From assembly GCA_030280995.1 (NCBI GenBank), contig JASXTE010000017.1:25556498-25620497 (forward strand): DNA of 64,000 nucleotides. Direction: 5' to 3'. Below, one piece after another: positions 11,671 to 24,429 of this stretch (the stretch's first letter is position 1; each line of letters starts with the position of its first letter). The notes under the pieces are model-generated. The model was given only the letters and a program-made list of their open reading frames with translations, searched no databases and was not told the DNA's origin. The position numbers and the translations under genes were made by a program. This stretch comes from Hemileia vastatrix (Eukaryota; Basidiomycota; Pucciniomycetes; Pucciniales; Zaghouaniaceae).

Positions 11671-13250
11671 TTTCAGCCTAGGTATCTCCATGACTTAGTG
11701 ATTCTTTTGGTTAAATTAGGATAATCTTAATTACATTAAGATTATTACTTAAAAATAAAACTAAAATACTTATATATATGGTTATAATACATATATATAT
11801 AATTATGACACTATTATATGACTTATAGTAGTTTAAATAGCTTATCCATAGCCTAATAAAACTTATTAAGGTGTCAATAGAGTCATAATATAGTTATCTT
11901 AATTGATATTAAATAATCATAGACATACATAAGCTTATATGTATACATAAACCTCATATTCAGTGAAATATGTAGTTATATTATGTTTATTTAGGTCTAT
12001 AAGTAGGTTTTAACCCCTTAATAGCATATAACCTTTATTATTCTGCTTATTTTGGTCATATGGAAGTATTCAGTGGACTCACAACGCCTACACAAGCATA
12101 TACACCTATTTCAGGTGCATATATCCAATTTGGACAACTTAATCTGCTTCCTTGGATGGATTTTCACAGATTTATGAGTTGGGATATGATTACTGGGTTA
12201 ATGTGGATTCTTGAGGATGTTATTGGGAGCTTGGGAAGTTAATTTGGTTCCTTAATATGCTTTGGGTTTCATTTTATCCTCTTTGTATGAGTTATTTTAC
12301 CTGTTTCTTTATGGTATCCGCTTTTATCAGTCTATTCTATTTATGGTATAGGTCTGTGGTATCATTAATTGTGATTAAGGGTCCTTACTGGAGGTCTGGG
12401 TGTTGAAACTGCTTGAAGTGGACGCCATGGGGAGGTGATGGGCCCTCACAGTGCTGTAATTGCCATGGATAGCAGTGACATCATCTGGATTGATGGTCTG
12501 CGCACTCCAGTGGATTTTGGTATAAGGAAGGGAGGATTTTGACAGTTATTAGACATCACTTACTTATTAAAACTCAAATAAACACTAAAAAAAATTATTA
12601 TCATATATAAATATATTATCAAGCATTTATAAATTGATATTATCTTTATATAAGCTATAACTATATTTTATTATTCTTTTTTCCACCACTAGCACACATA
12701 AAAACCCAAGTATTGTGAGTTTAATTTAGAATAACTATTTTATTAGTCTTCCCCTGAGGTTTAATCACTAAATCATTTAAAAATAAGTAGTAGGACCATT
12801 AATATTTATTATCAAATAATACTTATATACTAGCATAAACTGACAATTGGGGGTCTTTCCTTAATTATTACTTATTATTTAGTATAAGCCTTAGGACATG
12901 ATTTTTACTCTAGTATATCTCAAAAAAACCAAATATTTGGGCCTGAAGCACCTTAGTGGGACATTATAACTAAGTTATTGCGGAAAAGAACCCTTATAAT
13001 AATTGTACTAAATTTTTTAAAATAAAAATTAGGTATTTACAGTAGTAACTGTACCCAATATAAACCCAATTTCACTTGGTATTTGGTCACCAATATAACA
13101 TTCAATTAAATTGGTATTTGGTTAAAGCTTGGTAAGCTAATTATTCACCCTTAGAAAGGTATAGTTAAACTTGTTATATTTTTTTAACTGATTTTTTCAA
13201 ATTTTTCTTATATTTTATTTAAATAAATAAAGATATAAATTCTGGGTAAG
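11671..13250 (+). repeat. Gypsy-2 5' LTR (right edge uncertain)
   Basis: The start TTTCAGCCTAGGTATCTCCA recurs at 19,336, and about 300 bases of the two copies match closely (both include ACATACATAAGCTTATATG). A solo LTR at 50,209-51,708 begins, on the minus strand, with the related TGTCAGCCTGTATATCTCC and is 1500 bp long. That length would put the end of this LTR near 13.2 kb. After about 12,000 the copy cannot be compared with the 3' LTR, which is truncated, and about 12.05-12.55 kb may be an insertion. Confidence 0.65.
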
Positions 13251-13355
13251 CTCCAGCGCTTTTATTAGTAATTGTATTGCTAATATTTTTTGTCTACTAA
13301 TTACCATATAGGTTTTCCCTTTTGTAGACGTATAAAATTTTTATTTGAAGACACA

Positions 13356-15430
13356 ATGAGTGCTCAACAGGACAATGTAAGTGAAAAACCTGCTTATAAC
13401 GCCAGGTCTAAAGCTAAAAACATTGCTCCAGGACATCACCATGGAGGGTCAATCCTACCCACAACAAGAGTCAATGAGCATAGAGGAAAAGGATAGCTTC
13501 TTAAAAAAGATAACAATAAAAAAGACTTCACCTCCACTGCAGGATCAACTGTCCCATCTGGCAAAGTAGGTTCTTAGACTGGAGGAATCAAAGTCTTTCT
13601 TGTTAAAGGAGGTTGAGCAGTTGCAAAACAACATCAAGGTGGGTTTCCAACAGATGAATCAAACCTTGGCAGAGTTAAAGGTAGGGCAGCCAATCCAGCA
13701 ACCCCCTACCAAAGGAGAGTCACATCACTTCCAGGAAAAAATCCTGGTAGAGAAATGGAAGTGGGATCGGTTCCACCAGCAATGGTCCAGTCAAAATTTC
13801 AACAGGGATCCTTCCCCTCATCAGACTTCCTCAGCTCACCCCTACAAAGGAAAGCAAAAGCGCCAAAAATCAGGGCTTTCACAAATCCCATGGTAAGTGG
13901 ATTACCCTCTCAGATTGAGCACAATACTGATGATTACAATATAGGTAATATTATTGATGTAAAATATGTATAGAGAATTGAGGAGGACTTGAGAAAATCA
14001 GGTTTTGATGTAGATACACCTGACTTATCTTTTGTCAATAACAACAGTACTATTTATAATAATAATGCAGTTAATCCTCAGTTTCCACCACTTACTAGTG
14101 AGATGAGAAGTTCAAAAAATAGTGAAAAAATTGAGAAGGAAGACATGGAGTATTTTAATAATAACCCTACTGTCCATAGAATTGTTTCAGCATTATGGAA
14201 TAGAATGACTGATTGTGAGGAACAGACAGTTAAGCTCACAAGTGATACAATTTTGTCCTTGACATTGAACATTTCTCAACTGGCAACAAGAAATAAAGAA
14301 TTAGAGAATTAAGGCTTGGCTCTAACTCTTAATTATGATTCTTTGAGTAATAAATATAGTGAACTTTCAAACAAATTCTGTGAGTTAGAAAAGTTGTATG
14401 AAGCACATTTATTAAAAACTGAATCAAGAACAAAGTTATCTTTTTCCCAGACAAATCAGAGTGTCTCTGAGCTGCTACAAAGATTGACTAAAGTTGAGAT
14501 TGAAACTTCTAATCTACTAATGAATCAGGATAATCATAAGTATACTCAGTATAATAATAATCCTTTCATTGGCAAAAATGAATCTCAATCATTCCCCATA
14601 CCACCACAAGTAAAACCATCTGGTGGTAGTGTCAAGTCTGAAAATACAAATGTAAGTCACAAATCCGTGCAAGAGGAAATACAAGACCATTTATCCAGAG
14701 TAAATGAGTTATTGAATTTACCTAGGATTAGTGAAATAAAATCCAATCAAAAGAACTGGCCTAAGATTAATCAGTACCCAAATTATGATGGGGAAGCCAG
14801 CTCTGATTGGAAACATTTTATCTAAAGAATTGACAACTTGAAACTCTCATATAAGTTACCAGATGAAGAAATAACATCAAAATAAATTTCTTTATTTAAG
14901 GATGTTGCTTTATTATGGTTTGAAGCTTTTTTGAGTGAGGGTAAAGATTACTCTTGGTCTGAATGGAAACAACTAATTGAAAAACAATTTGGAGGTTCTA
15001 AATTCAGGCTCACTCAGAAAAGATTATAAGTGAAAACTAGGTATAATCTGTTGAATGGTGACAAACCTTTGGTGTTTTTAATGAATTTAGAGAAAATATT
15101 AAAAGCCATTGAGCCAAACATGGATTTTAACTTATGGAAAGATAAGATAATATGTTAATTACCTATATCTGTCAGAGACATTGTTTTAGCTAGAACAATA
15201 ATGGTTAATGAATATTCTGAATTTATTAATATTTTCAATGACATATTATTAAACCATAAGTATGAAGCAAGGTACACCACTTATAAACAAAATAGTGAAC
15301 CTGTGAAAAATCAGAATTCAAAAACACTTCAGGAGAAGCAGAAAAAACCTACTGCACCTGTAGTACCTAAAAAGTAAGAAACTAATACTTGCTATAAGTT
15401 TAATAAACCTTGGGTAAAGGTCATAAATGT
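13356..15430 (+). pseudogene. Gypsy-2 gag, broken
   Basis: Begins at the first ATG after the 5' LTR (MSAQQDNVSEKP). It continues through several frames: a coiled-coil-like stretch near 13,600-13,700, a long Asn/Ser-rich coiled-coil region (13,989-14,825) and a gag capsid-like region (YDGEASSDWKHF, then WFEAFLSEGKDYSWSEWK) at 14,780-15,000. Stops at 14,310 and 14,822 and several frameshifts disrupt it. The end (CYKFNKPW near 15,390) looks like a zinc knuckle that has lost one cysteine. Confidence 0.75.
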
Positions 15431-18400
15431 GAGAAGAATATAAATATTGTTGAAAATCAGAATGAATCTGAAAATGAAACAGAAAAAAGTAAAGATTCAA
15501 GTGATTATGACAGTAATATCTCATATAGTGATGAGAATGAAGTCTGTATGTTGAAAGATGGTTTATCCATCTTTTAAACTCCAATATTAAATATGGACTC
15601 AAATGAATCTTTAATGAATTTTGAGGATGCTGAAATCATTAAGGATATACAAGCTGATAAATTGAAAATTAAACCTATCACGGTTCCAGCTATCATTTCT
15701 GGAAAAAATTTAAATATAGTATTAGACACAGAGCTTCTGGTTCTGTTGTTTCAAAAAATACATTGCAAAAAACTGATAGTGAGTATAAATCAAAGCTTGA
15801 ACCTCTGCAAAATGAATATTGGAGAGGTTTTGGATCAGTACTACACCCCATTGTTAGATACAAAGCTGCTTTTTTCTTTAAACATCAACATGGTATGTTA
15901 GAGTAACTTGTGACTTTGTAGTAATGGATAATACTAATTTTATTAACTGTTTTATCATTGGAAATGACATTCTGATTAAGTTTGGTGTTAAATTAGACCC
16001 TGCTAATATTAATTTTACAATTGGCATGAATGGTAAAAGAAAATTTAAAATAAATTCTTTTAACACGGTCTTACACATTGTGTCAGTAATAAGTACTCCT
16101 TGCAAAGGAAGAGAATCCAATTAGATGGAACTTCTGAAAACAGAAATTTCAAAAGCATCATTTGGCACTCAGATAAGTGAAGCTGAGAAAACAAATATTT
16201 TGGACTTAATTAAAAGCATTTCCAATGGCTTTTTCAGATGGAACCAATGAACTTGGCCTTGTAAAAGATCATGAGATGAAAATTATTTTAACCTGTGATA
16301 TGGATAATATTCCTGCTGGTCTTAAAAAGAAACCATACCCTGCTTTACCAATGAAGAGGAAAGACATAGAGGATAATATTAAAATGTTATTGAAAGTGAA
16401 AATTATTGAAAAGGTTGAATCTTCACCAAAATATTGTGTAATATCACCAGTGCTAATATCTTATGAACAAGATAAAGCATGACTGTGCGGTGATTATAGA
16501 GCATTAAATACATTCACAGTAGATGATATTTATCCCTTTCCAAGGATTTCCTCTATACATGCTACCCTTACAGGTGCTAAATATATAAGTTGCCTGGATG
16601 TAAATAAAGGATGCCATCAGATTCCTGTAGAAAAGAATTCACAAAACATTTTGTTGATAACAACACATATGGGTATATATAAATATGTCAGGATGCCATT
16701 TGGACCAAAAAATTCTCCTTCAGTATTTTAGAAATTAATGGATATAAAATTCCATAATGAAATGATTGAGGGATGGTTAATGGTATACATTGATGACATT
16801 ATAGTGTTCTCTAAGACATATGATGAACACTTAGTCCATAAAAAGAAGGTATTTCAGAAAATGGATGAAATAAAAATGACCCTTGTAATGAAAAAAATGT
16901 AAATTTGGGTTTGAATCTTTAAGAGTGCTTGGTCATATTATATCTGTCTTACAAATATGTGTAGACCAAAATAAGGTGGCTGCAATCAAGAATATTGGAA
17001 TTCCTCAAAATGTAAAGGATATACAATCTTTTCTTGGTGTGTGTGGTTATTATAGACAATATATAAAGAACTACCAATTAATTGCTGCACCATTGACCAC
17101 ACTGATAAATAAATCAGAAGCTTTCATTTGGAATAATGAAAGACAACAGACTTTTGATAAGTTGTAAGAATGTTTGATGACAGCTCCTATCTTGGGATTA
17201 CCAGATTTCCAATTGCCTTTTGTATTGTATAGAGATGCAAGTTTTATTGGTCTGGGTGGTGCTTTGCATCAAAAACAACTTATTGAAGGAAAAATGTCAG
17301 AAGTAGTAATTTGCTATATTTCACGTACTTTAAAAAGTAGTGAATTAAAATATGGTGCTACTCAACTTGAATGTTTGGCATTAGTATGGGTTCTTGAGAA
17401 GCTACATTATTACCTGGAAGACCAAAAATTTGAGTTAATAACTGACTGTAGTGCAGTTAAGTCACTCTTAAACATGAAAACTTCTAATAGACACATGTTG
17501 AGATCGCAATTAGCTGTACAAGAATACAGAGGACGGATGAATATTACACATAGAGAAGGAACCTTACACTCTAATGTAGTTCTGTTATCTAGAGTACCTC
17601 TGCCTAATAATGATGATAATCCTGCTTATGTTCCTGAATCAGAGATTATTAACCTTTATGACATTTATATTGTAGATCTTGAGGATGAATTTATGCAAGC
17701 AATTCTTGATATGTATGCTTCAGATCCTGACTTGAGTAAACTCACTACAATATTAAATGATCCATCTTATGCTTCAATGAATGTTTTAATAAAAACATTA
17801 CCACAAAAGTATAAAGAAGCATTAGAAAAAGGAAAATTTTCTATTGAGGATGGTTTTATATATTACATGAAAAAATTAGGCAATGTAATTGTAATTCCCC
17901 CTTCAATGAAAAATTTAATGTTAAGTATATGTAATGATGATATATTAGCAGGTCATTTTGACTTCCATAAAACATTAACCAGAGTAAACAATACAGCTTG
18001 GTGGATTAAAATGTCTGATGATATTCAAAAATATGTTGATACATGTGATTCTTTTCAAAAATCTAAAAGATTAACAGACAAAAAAGCTGGTTTATTACAA
18101 CAACTTGAGCAAACAAAAGCTCCATGGGAAATAGTTAACATGGACTTTGTAACAGGTTTGCTAATAGCAGGGCATAAGAGTTATAACTCCTGCTGGGTAA
18201 TTGTAGATAGATTTACAAAAATGTGTAAATTTATTCCTACCCACAAAGAGGTTTCTGCAAAGGACTTAACTTTTTTATGGTGGACACAAATGTTAAATAT
18301 AGCAAGTTTCCCCAAAGCAATAGTCTCAGACAGAGATCCTAAATTTACTTCTGAGTTCTGGACATCACTTATGGATGTTTCAGGGTGTCAATTAAAACTT

Positions 18401-19260
18401 TCTACAGAACACCATCCACAAACTGATGGGCTAGCAGAAAGAATGATACAAACTTTAGAAGATATGATAAGAAGATATTGTGCTTTTGGTCTTGAATTTA
18501 AAGAAAATGACAAATTCACGCATGATTGGGTAACCCTTATCCCAGGTTTAGAATTTCCATACATTAGTACAGTACATTCTGTCACTGGCAAAAAGCCATT
18601 TGAGTTATGGTTGAGTTATTTACCTAATACCCCTTCTAAAGCTCTTAATAAATTACCTAGATTGATATCCATCCATGTACAAAATCTTTTCTTCAGATGC
18701 AAGAATTATGCAGAAAGCATGCTCAAGAATGTATAAATAAGGCATTTGAGTATGAGAAGAAAAGATGGGATAAAGCCCATAAAGAACAAATGTTCAAAGA
18801 GGGTGATGAAGTCCTTATTTCTACACTACATTTCAATTTAAATGGTAATGTTAAATTGAAGGATCCATTCATTGGACCATTTGTAGTAAAAAAGATGGTT
18901 GGTAACAATGCTGTTGAAGTTATTATATATGCACCATATGATAGAAAACATTGAGTATTTCCTATTTTGCTTATAAAACCATACCATTCTAATGATACTG
19001 CTCTATTTCCAAGAAGATCAGGAAGGCATAACCAGCAACCTGAAGAAATACTTGAAAAGGCAGAAATTTAAAAGATACTTAAAAAGTGACACCCTACTAA
19101 AGAAAAGGGAGTTGAGTATCTATTAATATTTAAAAATAAATCAAGTGTATATGACCAGTGGAATCCAGAGAATGAAATCTCTGATCTTAAAAATCTCTTG
19201 AAAAAATTTAAATCCAAAAATACTGTAAAATTCTGTATATGTATCATAGAAGTTTTAAAA
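15431..19260 (+). pseudogene. Gypsy-2 pol (PR-RT-RH-IN-chromodomain), broken
   Basis: An aspartic-protease motif (IVLDT) lies near 15,717 with a frameshift right after it. RT spans about 16,300-16,950 with the YIDD catalytic motif at 16,786-16,797. RNase H follows (YRDAS near 17,230; LECLAL; LITDC). The longest open piece (17,174-18,736) holds RNase H and integrase; the integrase zinc finger has lost its last Cys (CDSFQ) but the core keeps NMDF, VSDRD and LAERM for the D, D, E triad. The end (about 19,040-19,240, YLLIF...WNPE) resembles a chromodomain, which would class it as a chromovirus-type element. Stops and shifts rule out function. Confidence 0.88.
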
Positions 19261-19335
19261 AAAAATTTCTATTCACTCCTTACTTATTAATTAAAATGTC
19301 TTAACCATTTTTTATTGTCTTTTTGGGTGAGGGAG

Positions 19336-19647
19336 TTTCAGCCTAGGTATCTCCAGGACTGAGAAATTCTTATGCTTAAAATAAAATAACCTTAATTACA
19401 TTAAGCTTATTACTTAAAAATAAGGTTAAAATACTTATATATATGGTTATAATACATATATAAATAATTATGACACTATTGTATGACTTATAGTAGTTTA
19501 AATAGCTTATCCATAGCCTAATAATAATTATTAAGGTGTTAATAGAGTCATAATATACTTATCTTAAGTGATATTAAATAATCATAGACATACATAAGCT
19601 TATATGTATACATAAACCTCATATTATGTGAAATATGTGGTTATATT
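19336..19647 (+). repeat. Gypsy-2 3' LTR, truncated
   Basis: Matches the first 312 bases of the 5' LTR, after a purine-rich primer tract (GGGTGAGGGAG at 19,325-19,335). The match stops exactly at the left end of Harbinger-1. The sequence on the far side of Harbinger-1 (25,876 on) does not continue the LTR. Confidence 0.85.
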
Positions 19648-20054
19648 AGGGGGTATCAATGTTGACCGATCCAAAATTTTGAATTAATTGCGGAAAATAA
19701 TCTGCATACCCCAATTATCTTCCACAATTATTTTTGCTAATAATTGGGTTATTAGACACTTTACATGTCAATGTTCACCTGTTATCCAACATTTTTTTAC
19801 TCAATTTTTCATAACCACATCTTGGACAACTTTCTATCATAACCACATCTTGACCTACTTTCTGCCATAATCACATCTTGGACTACTCTCTGGATATGCC
19901 TTCTACCTTGCTGCACAATCACATTCTCATCTCATCCTGTCCATTCTATCCGCTCAGAACCCCTCACCATCTCATCTGCTTGTTTCTGCTCCTTTTCATC
20001 TCACTATCTCATCTGCTTGTTTCTGCTCCTTTTCATCTTCATTTATATTTTAAC

Positions 20055-21457
20055 ATGCCTCGTTGTCCTAGATCTTCTCAAAGGCAGCCATCACCCAGTT
20101 GTTCTTCAAATCCCACTACTCCCTCTTTCCCCCACTCAGCTGAGAAACCTAAGACCGTTCAATTAAAAAAAGATGATCATCTCATTCTTATCAACTGGCT
20201 TAAAACCAAATCTAACTATGATTCTTGTTTTTGGTACTGAGTATGCAACTAAAGTAGGACAGCCCCCAGCATCAAAAGTTAATGGTTATCTTCTAATGGC
20301 AAATGAATTACAGAATAAGACCAAGGGAAGGATTGATCTTTTGCCTAAAAAGATGTCTGAACGCTTCAAGCATTACCAAGCCAAATACAAGAAGTCAAAG
20401 GTTCTTTCATCTTCCACTGGTTTTGGGGTTACCAACATTAATATAACTCAGGGTATCAAATCCATAGACAATAAAATTGAATCTTTATGTCCTTAATTTT
20501 TAGAGATGGACACAATTTTTGGAGAGCCAGCCAATTTTAATGATGTAAACATGTTGGATGGAGAAGATCCTATCTCCAAACATGATGTTGAAGAAAATTG
20601 TTTCCCATCCTCTTCCTCCACTCAATCCTCCCCTCATTTGAATGAGACAAATCTAGATAGATTTTCTGTAGATCCTATTGGTGATTTAACCCAACCAAAT
20701 CTAACTCAGGTCTGTTTCTTTTTTCTTTTATCTTATCAATTCTTTTTTTATTTACTTATATTTTTCTTATTTCTTAAAAGGCTGATGAAAAAACCCAGGA
20801 TCCTCAATCAACTGAGTCTGAAGGTAGTGAAAATGATGAGGAGGAGAATATGACCTTAAAAAAGAAGCGTAGGGCTTCAAGTAGTCTAAATTTCCACTCC
20901 CAAAGAAGACAAAAAAGTGATACTTCATCACAAACCCCTTTTTTGTATATGGAACAATTTTTAGAGAAATGTGATGCTGGTAAGTGATACCATACCTCTT
21001 ATTACTTTACTCTACTTTTCTTCCACTTTATATTAATTTTTATTATCACTCTAGAACAAGTAGAAATTGCTAAAGAGACTCTAAGCCTTGTAAAGAAGAA
21101 ATATGAGCTCTCTTTAAGGAGGGATGATAGGCTACAAGATTTGGAAGAGAGGAAGTACGAGCTCTTTTTACGGAAGGATTATTGGGCCCAAGATCATGAG
21201 GAGAAGAAGTATCAGCTCTGTTTATGGAAAGATGGTCGGCCCAAGATTTGGAGGAGAAGAAGTTTGAGTTAACTCTAAGTATTGAAAAATCAAAAAAAGA
21301 GGAGAAAACACTTGAACATTAAAACCTATTAGAGCAGATGAAATATAAGTTTGATCATGAAGAAAATTCCAAAAAGAAAAATTTCTTGATAGAATGTGTT
21401 AAAGCTAATAAATCTGTTGAGGAAATCAAACATTTAAAGAAATTGTTGGATGACTAG
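20055..21457 (+). pseudogene. Harbinger-1 ORF1, Myb/SANT-like DNA-binding protein, frameshifted
   Basis: The likely start is the ATG at 20,055 (MPRCPRSS). The N-terminus is Ser/Pro-rich; residues about 40-130 (DDHLILINWLK...RFKHYQAKYKKSK) resemble the Myb/SANT-like and NAM-associated proteins that accompany Harbinger transposases. A frameshift lies at about 20,232. Two introns with GT-AG ends fit: 20,710-20,780 and 20,980-21,054. After them come a KKKRR nuclear-signal-like motif and a charged coiled-coil tail (KKYELSLR... repeated three times, 21,100-21,260). The role, by family, is to bind the transposon ends and bring the transposase into the nucleus. Confidence 0.75.
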
Positions 21458-21609
21458 TTTGTTTTATTTCTCTCACACTTCAACTGTTCATATTCATTTG
21501 TACATAAAATTTACAATAATTTCTTGTATTTCATTACTCTATCAAGCATTACTTGAATTTTTGTATTTTAATGTTAAATATTCTTTTTTTAAATTAAATT
21601 TTCATGTCT

Positions 21610-22045
21610 CCTTTGAAAATTTGAAAATCCCCCACCCCTAGATTTTTTTGAAGTAAGGGGTGGGTATCACCAAAATTCTTTCATGTCATGAATCTTGAAA
21701 GTCTTATATGAAATTTTGGCTTTACTACCCCCTGCATTTTACTGGTATCCCCAAAATTCTTACATGTCAAGAATTTCACAAGTCTTATATGAAATTTTGG
21801 CAAAACCCCCCATGAAATTTATTGAAGTAAGGGATGGGTTTCACCAAAAAATTTTCACCAAAATATTTACAAGTCAAAAAAATTCTATATCTGTTTTAAA
21901 AAATTGGCAATACTCTCCCCTGCATTTTATTGAAGCAAGGGGTGGGTATCACCAAAATTTTTCTAAGTCATCAATTTCACATGTCAGATTTGAAAATTTG
22001 GCAATACCCCACCCTGCATTTTATTGAAGTAAGGGGTAGAAGTCA
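21610..22045. repeat. Tandem repeats of about 110 bp inside Harbinger-1
   Basis: Four or so imperfect units contain ATTGAAGTAAGGGGTGGGT, then ATCACCAAAATT and, in partly inverted form, GAAATTTTGGCAATACCCC. The CACCAAAATT and AATTTTGG pieces let each unit fold back. They sit between the 3' ends of ORF1 and the oxygenase gene. Confidence 0.85.
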
Positions 22046-22305
22046 TCTAAATTTAATATAATTACATAAATTATTAAATAAATATCTAATATATATCAAT
22101 TTCCCTAGTTTAAAGTAATGACAATTCCTCAAGCCAAAATGCAGATCAAGTCTAGAAACTAAGTTTGGGACTTTCCACAGGTATAGGCTAGAGGAACACC
22201 ATGAAACAAATAAATGTTATCATGATTACCTTTTATACAGCCAAAGGTCGTTGGCTCATCACATTACTTGAGCAAATTGATATATAAAAAATATTTATTA
22301 AAAAT

Positions 22306-22975
22306 TTATGAAAAAATATAAAATTTTTGAAGACAACTCAAATCCCCATACTTTTTGGATCTAGATAGAGTTTTTTTAAATTGATTAACTTTACCTTCTT
22401 TCTTTACCTTGTTGATTCTTTGAATCAACTTATTACTGATTTGAAATGAGCAACTAAAATGTGTGAAATCTTGACAGGATTCCAAACCAGGAGGAGCTTT
22501 GGTCATTTGATGATTATCCTTAGAAGAATTCCAAATAGTTTCGATGATACCATTTCCCAAACCAAAATCAATGATTCACCTGTGGTCTGGACAATATAAA
22601 CCATGTCCTTTGATTTTAGCTGGAGATGGTATTGGTTGGCCAGTTATTGGATTGATATATGAGAATATACCAAAAGTAAGAAAATTGGTGTCATTCCTAT
22701 CAATATGAATCCTATTGTGGAATCCAGAATGATTGATAATAACATTAGAAAATAAAAGATATTCATGGCTGATATCTTCCCATTTGGAGTCATACCAATT
22801 CAGTATTCCAACTTTGGCTTCAAGTTCATGATTTTTTTCCAATGCTTTATTATAGAGCTTTTTGAGTCAAAGAGCAAGAAAAGAGTTAAAGGAAGGTAGA
22901 GTGTCCCATAAGCAAAAATCTTCATATTTTTGAGCTTTAGTGATATTCTTGAGCAATGAATATATGCCTATAAAA
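22306..22975 (-). pseudogene. TET/JBP-like 2OG-Fe(II) oxygenase, broken
   Basis: Family: TET/JBP dioxygenases oxidise 5-methylcytosine or thymine in DNA using Fe(II) and 2-oxoglutarate. Seen: a core with the iron-binding HxD (HID at 22,699-22,707), then TFGIFSYINPITGQPIP, GHGLYCPDHR, IDFGLGNGIIETIW and a distal His in DNHQMT (22,510-22,512). The order and spacing match the fungal 'Tet-like' domain as I recall it. The usual Arg just after (a YTRxG-type position) reads His here (FTHFS), which a single G-to-A change would explain. In-frame stops include one near 22,870 and a TGA at 22,574-22,576; both flanking pieces share one frame. The N-terminal part is not recognised. It is the middle gene of Harbinger-1, on the same strand as the transposase. 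Alternative: a gene from another element inserted here and now without visible ends. Confidence 0.75.
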
Positions 22976-23074
22976 TTGAAATGCCTAGATAATAATCAGA
23001 TAAGAGTTTAAGAATCCTTATCCTCTAAATATGCAATATAAAAATGTGAAATAAGATAAGTGAAATTTGGAAAA

Positions 23075-23400
23075 AAGGCTTAGCTTCAAAGGTCAAAACC
23101 TCAGTAACCACTGAACCTAATTCAGACCTGTTTGTGGGAAATGAGAGATAGGCTCTATTAGAATCTTCAGTTGAAGGAAATTTGATTTAAATAAACCTAA
23201 ACCTAATTTTTTACATAAAATAATGGAATAAAAATTTAAATTGCAAAAAAAGGCTCAACTTTAACGGTCAATATCTCAGCAACCACTGAATCAAATTCAA
23301 ATCTGTTTGTAGGAAATGAAAGGTAGCCTTCAGGAGAATCTTCAGTAAAAAGAACATTAGATTTGAAGAAACCTAACCCCAATTTCAAGTCTGATTTTCA
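23075..23400. repeat. Two diverged direct repeats of about 150 bp
   Basis: About 23,078-23,215 and 23,249-23,385 share CAGTAACCACTGAA / CAGCAACCACTGAA, GACCTGTTTGTGGGAAATGA / AATCTGTTTGTAGGAAATGA and GAATCTTCAGT in the same order. No coding function is seen. Confidence 0.75.
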
Positions 23401-24429
23401 AAATTTTACAAAATCTTGAAAAGTGGTAATGAAGATGAGATCAAAAGGAGTTTAATAAGTTCACTGTTATCCAGATAAGAGTCATACATATATTTAAGTA
23501 TGAAGTTTTCATAAAAGGAATGAGATATAATATAGGCATGAAAAAAAGGAGATTAAACTTACCTTGATTTAAAAGTAGGAAAAATAGAGTGAGAAAGATT
23601 GATGTTGGAATTGTGGGGAAATTGTATATGGAGTAAGTGAAATGCATAAAGAAAGTGCAATGTATGTTTTTCAATGAAATGGAGACAAAAAAATTGAAAT
23701 AGGGGAAAGGGGAGATAATGACCATGCCAAGGAGGGATGAAGAGTAGGGTGATGGAGCTAAAAAAGAAAGTAAAGAGGGAGAGAGAAAAAGGTTAATTTT
23801 ACCCTTGATATCAAAAATAACCACTTACAAAAAAAATTTAGATAAGAAAAATAAAATAAACAGAAAAAAAACAAAAAAAGATATAATTAGTAATCAAAAA
23901 TCAAAAAAAAGAATAAAATGACTTACCTGGAGAGATGAGATGACAAAATAAATGAAACCAAATTGTTTGAGGGTGTTGGAGGAGAATAGGAAAAGGATAT
24001 GAGGGATGAATGAAAAAAAGAAACAGTGAAAAATTATGCAATTTTAGAAAATATGTAATGTCATGTTGAGCTTGTGAAAGAAAACCAATGAGCCATCCAA
24101 AAAAGAGATATTCACCATAAATTCCAAAAACAATGAATATAAAACCAACACTAATACCAAGCCAAGTGAATAAAGTATACAAAGTGGAAATTTGGAGAGT
24201 ATGAAAACAAAAAATTAAAAGGGTTGTGTGCCAAAATAGTGGAGGGTGATTGCCATAATGACAGAGCGTATGCCAGTTGAATGAATGTTTTGTGATTCAA
24301 GGGATGGGAGAGCAGGCACTGGTTCAGGATCCTCTTCTTCATAAAGATCATTCAACTCATCCTTTATATCAGCTAGGATATTGTGGAGTATAACGCAAGT
24401 CATGATCCAATGATTCGCACTTTTGATCT

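Noticed and set aside
23441..24182. Hydrophobic minus-strand frames in Harbinger-1
   Set aside because: They are low-complexity T/C-rich translations without family resemblance; most likely spacer and decayed intron or transposase tail.
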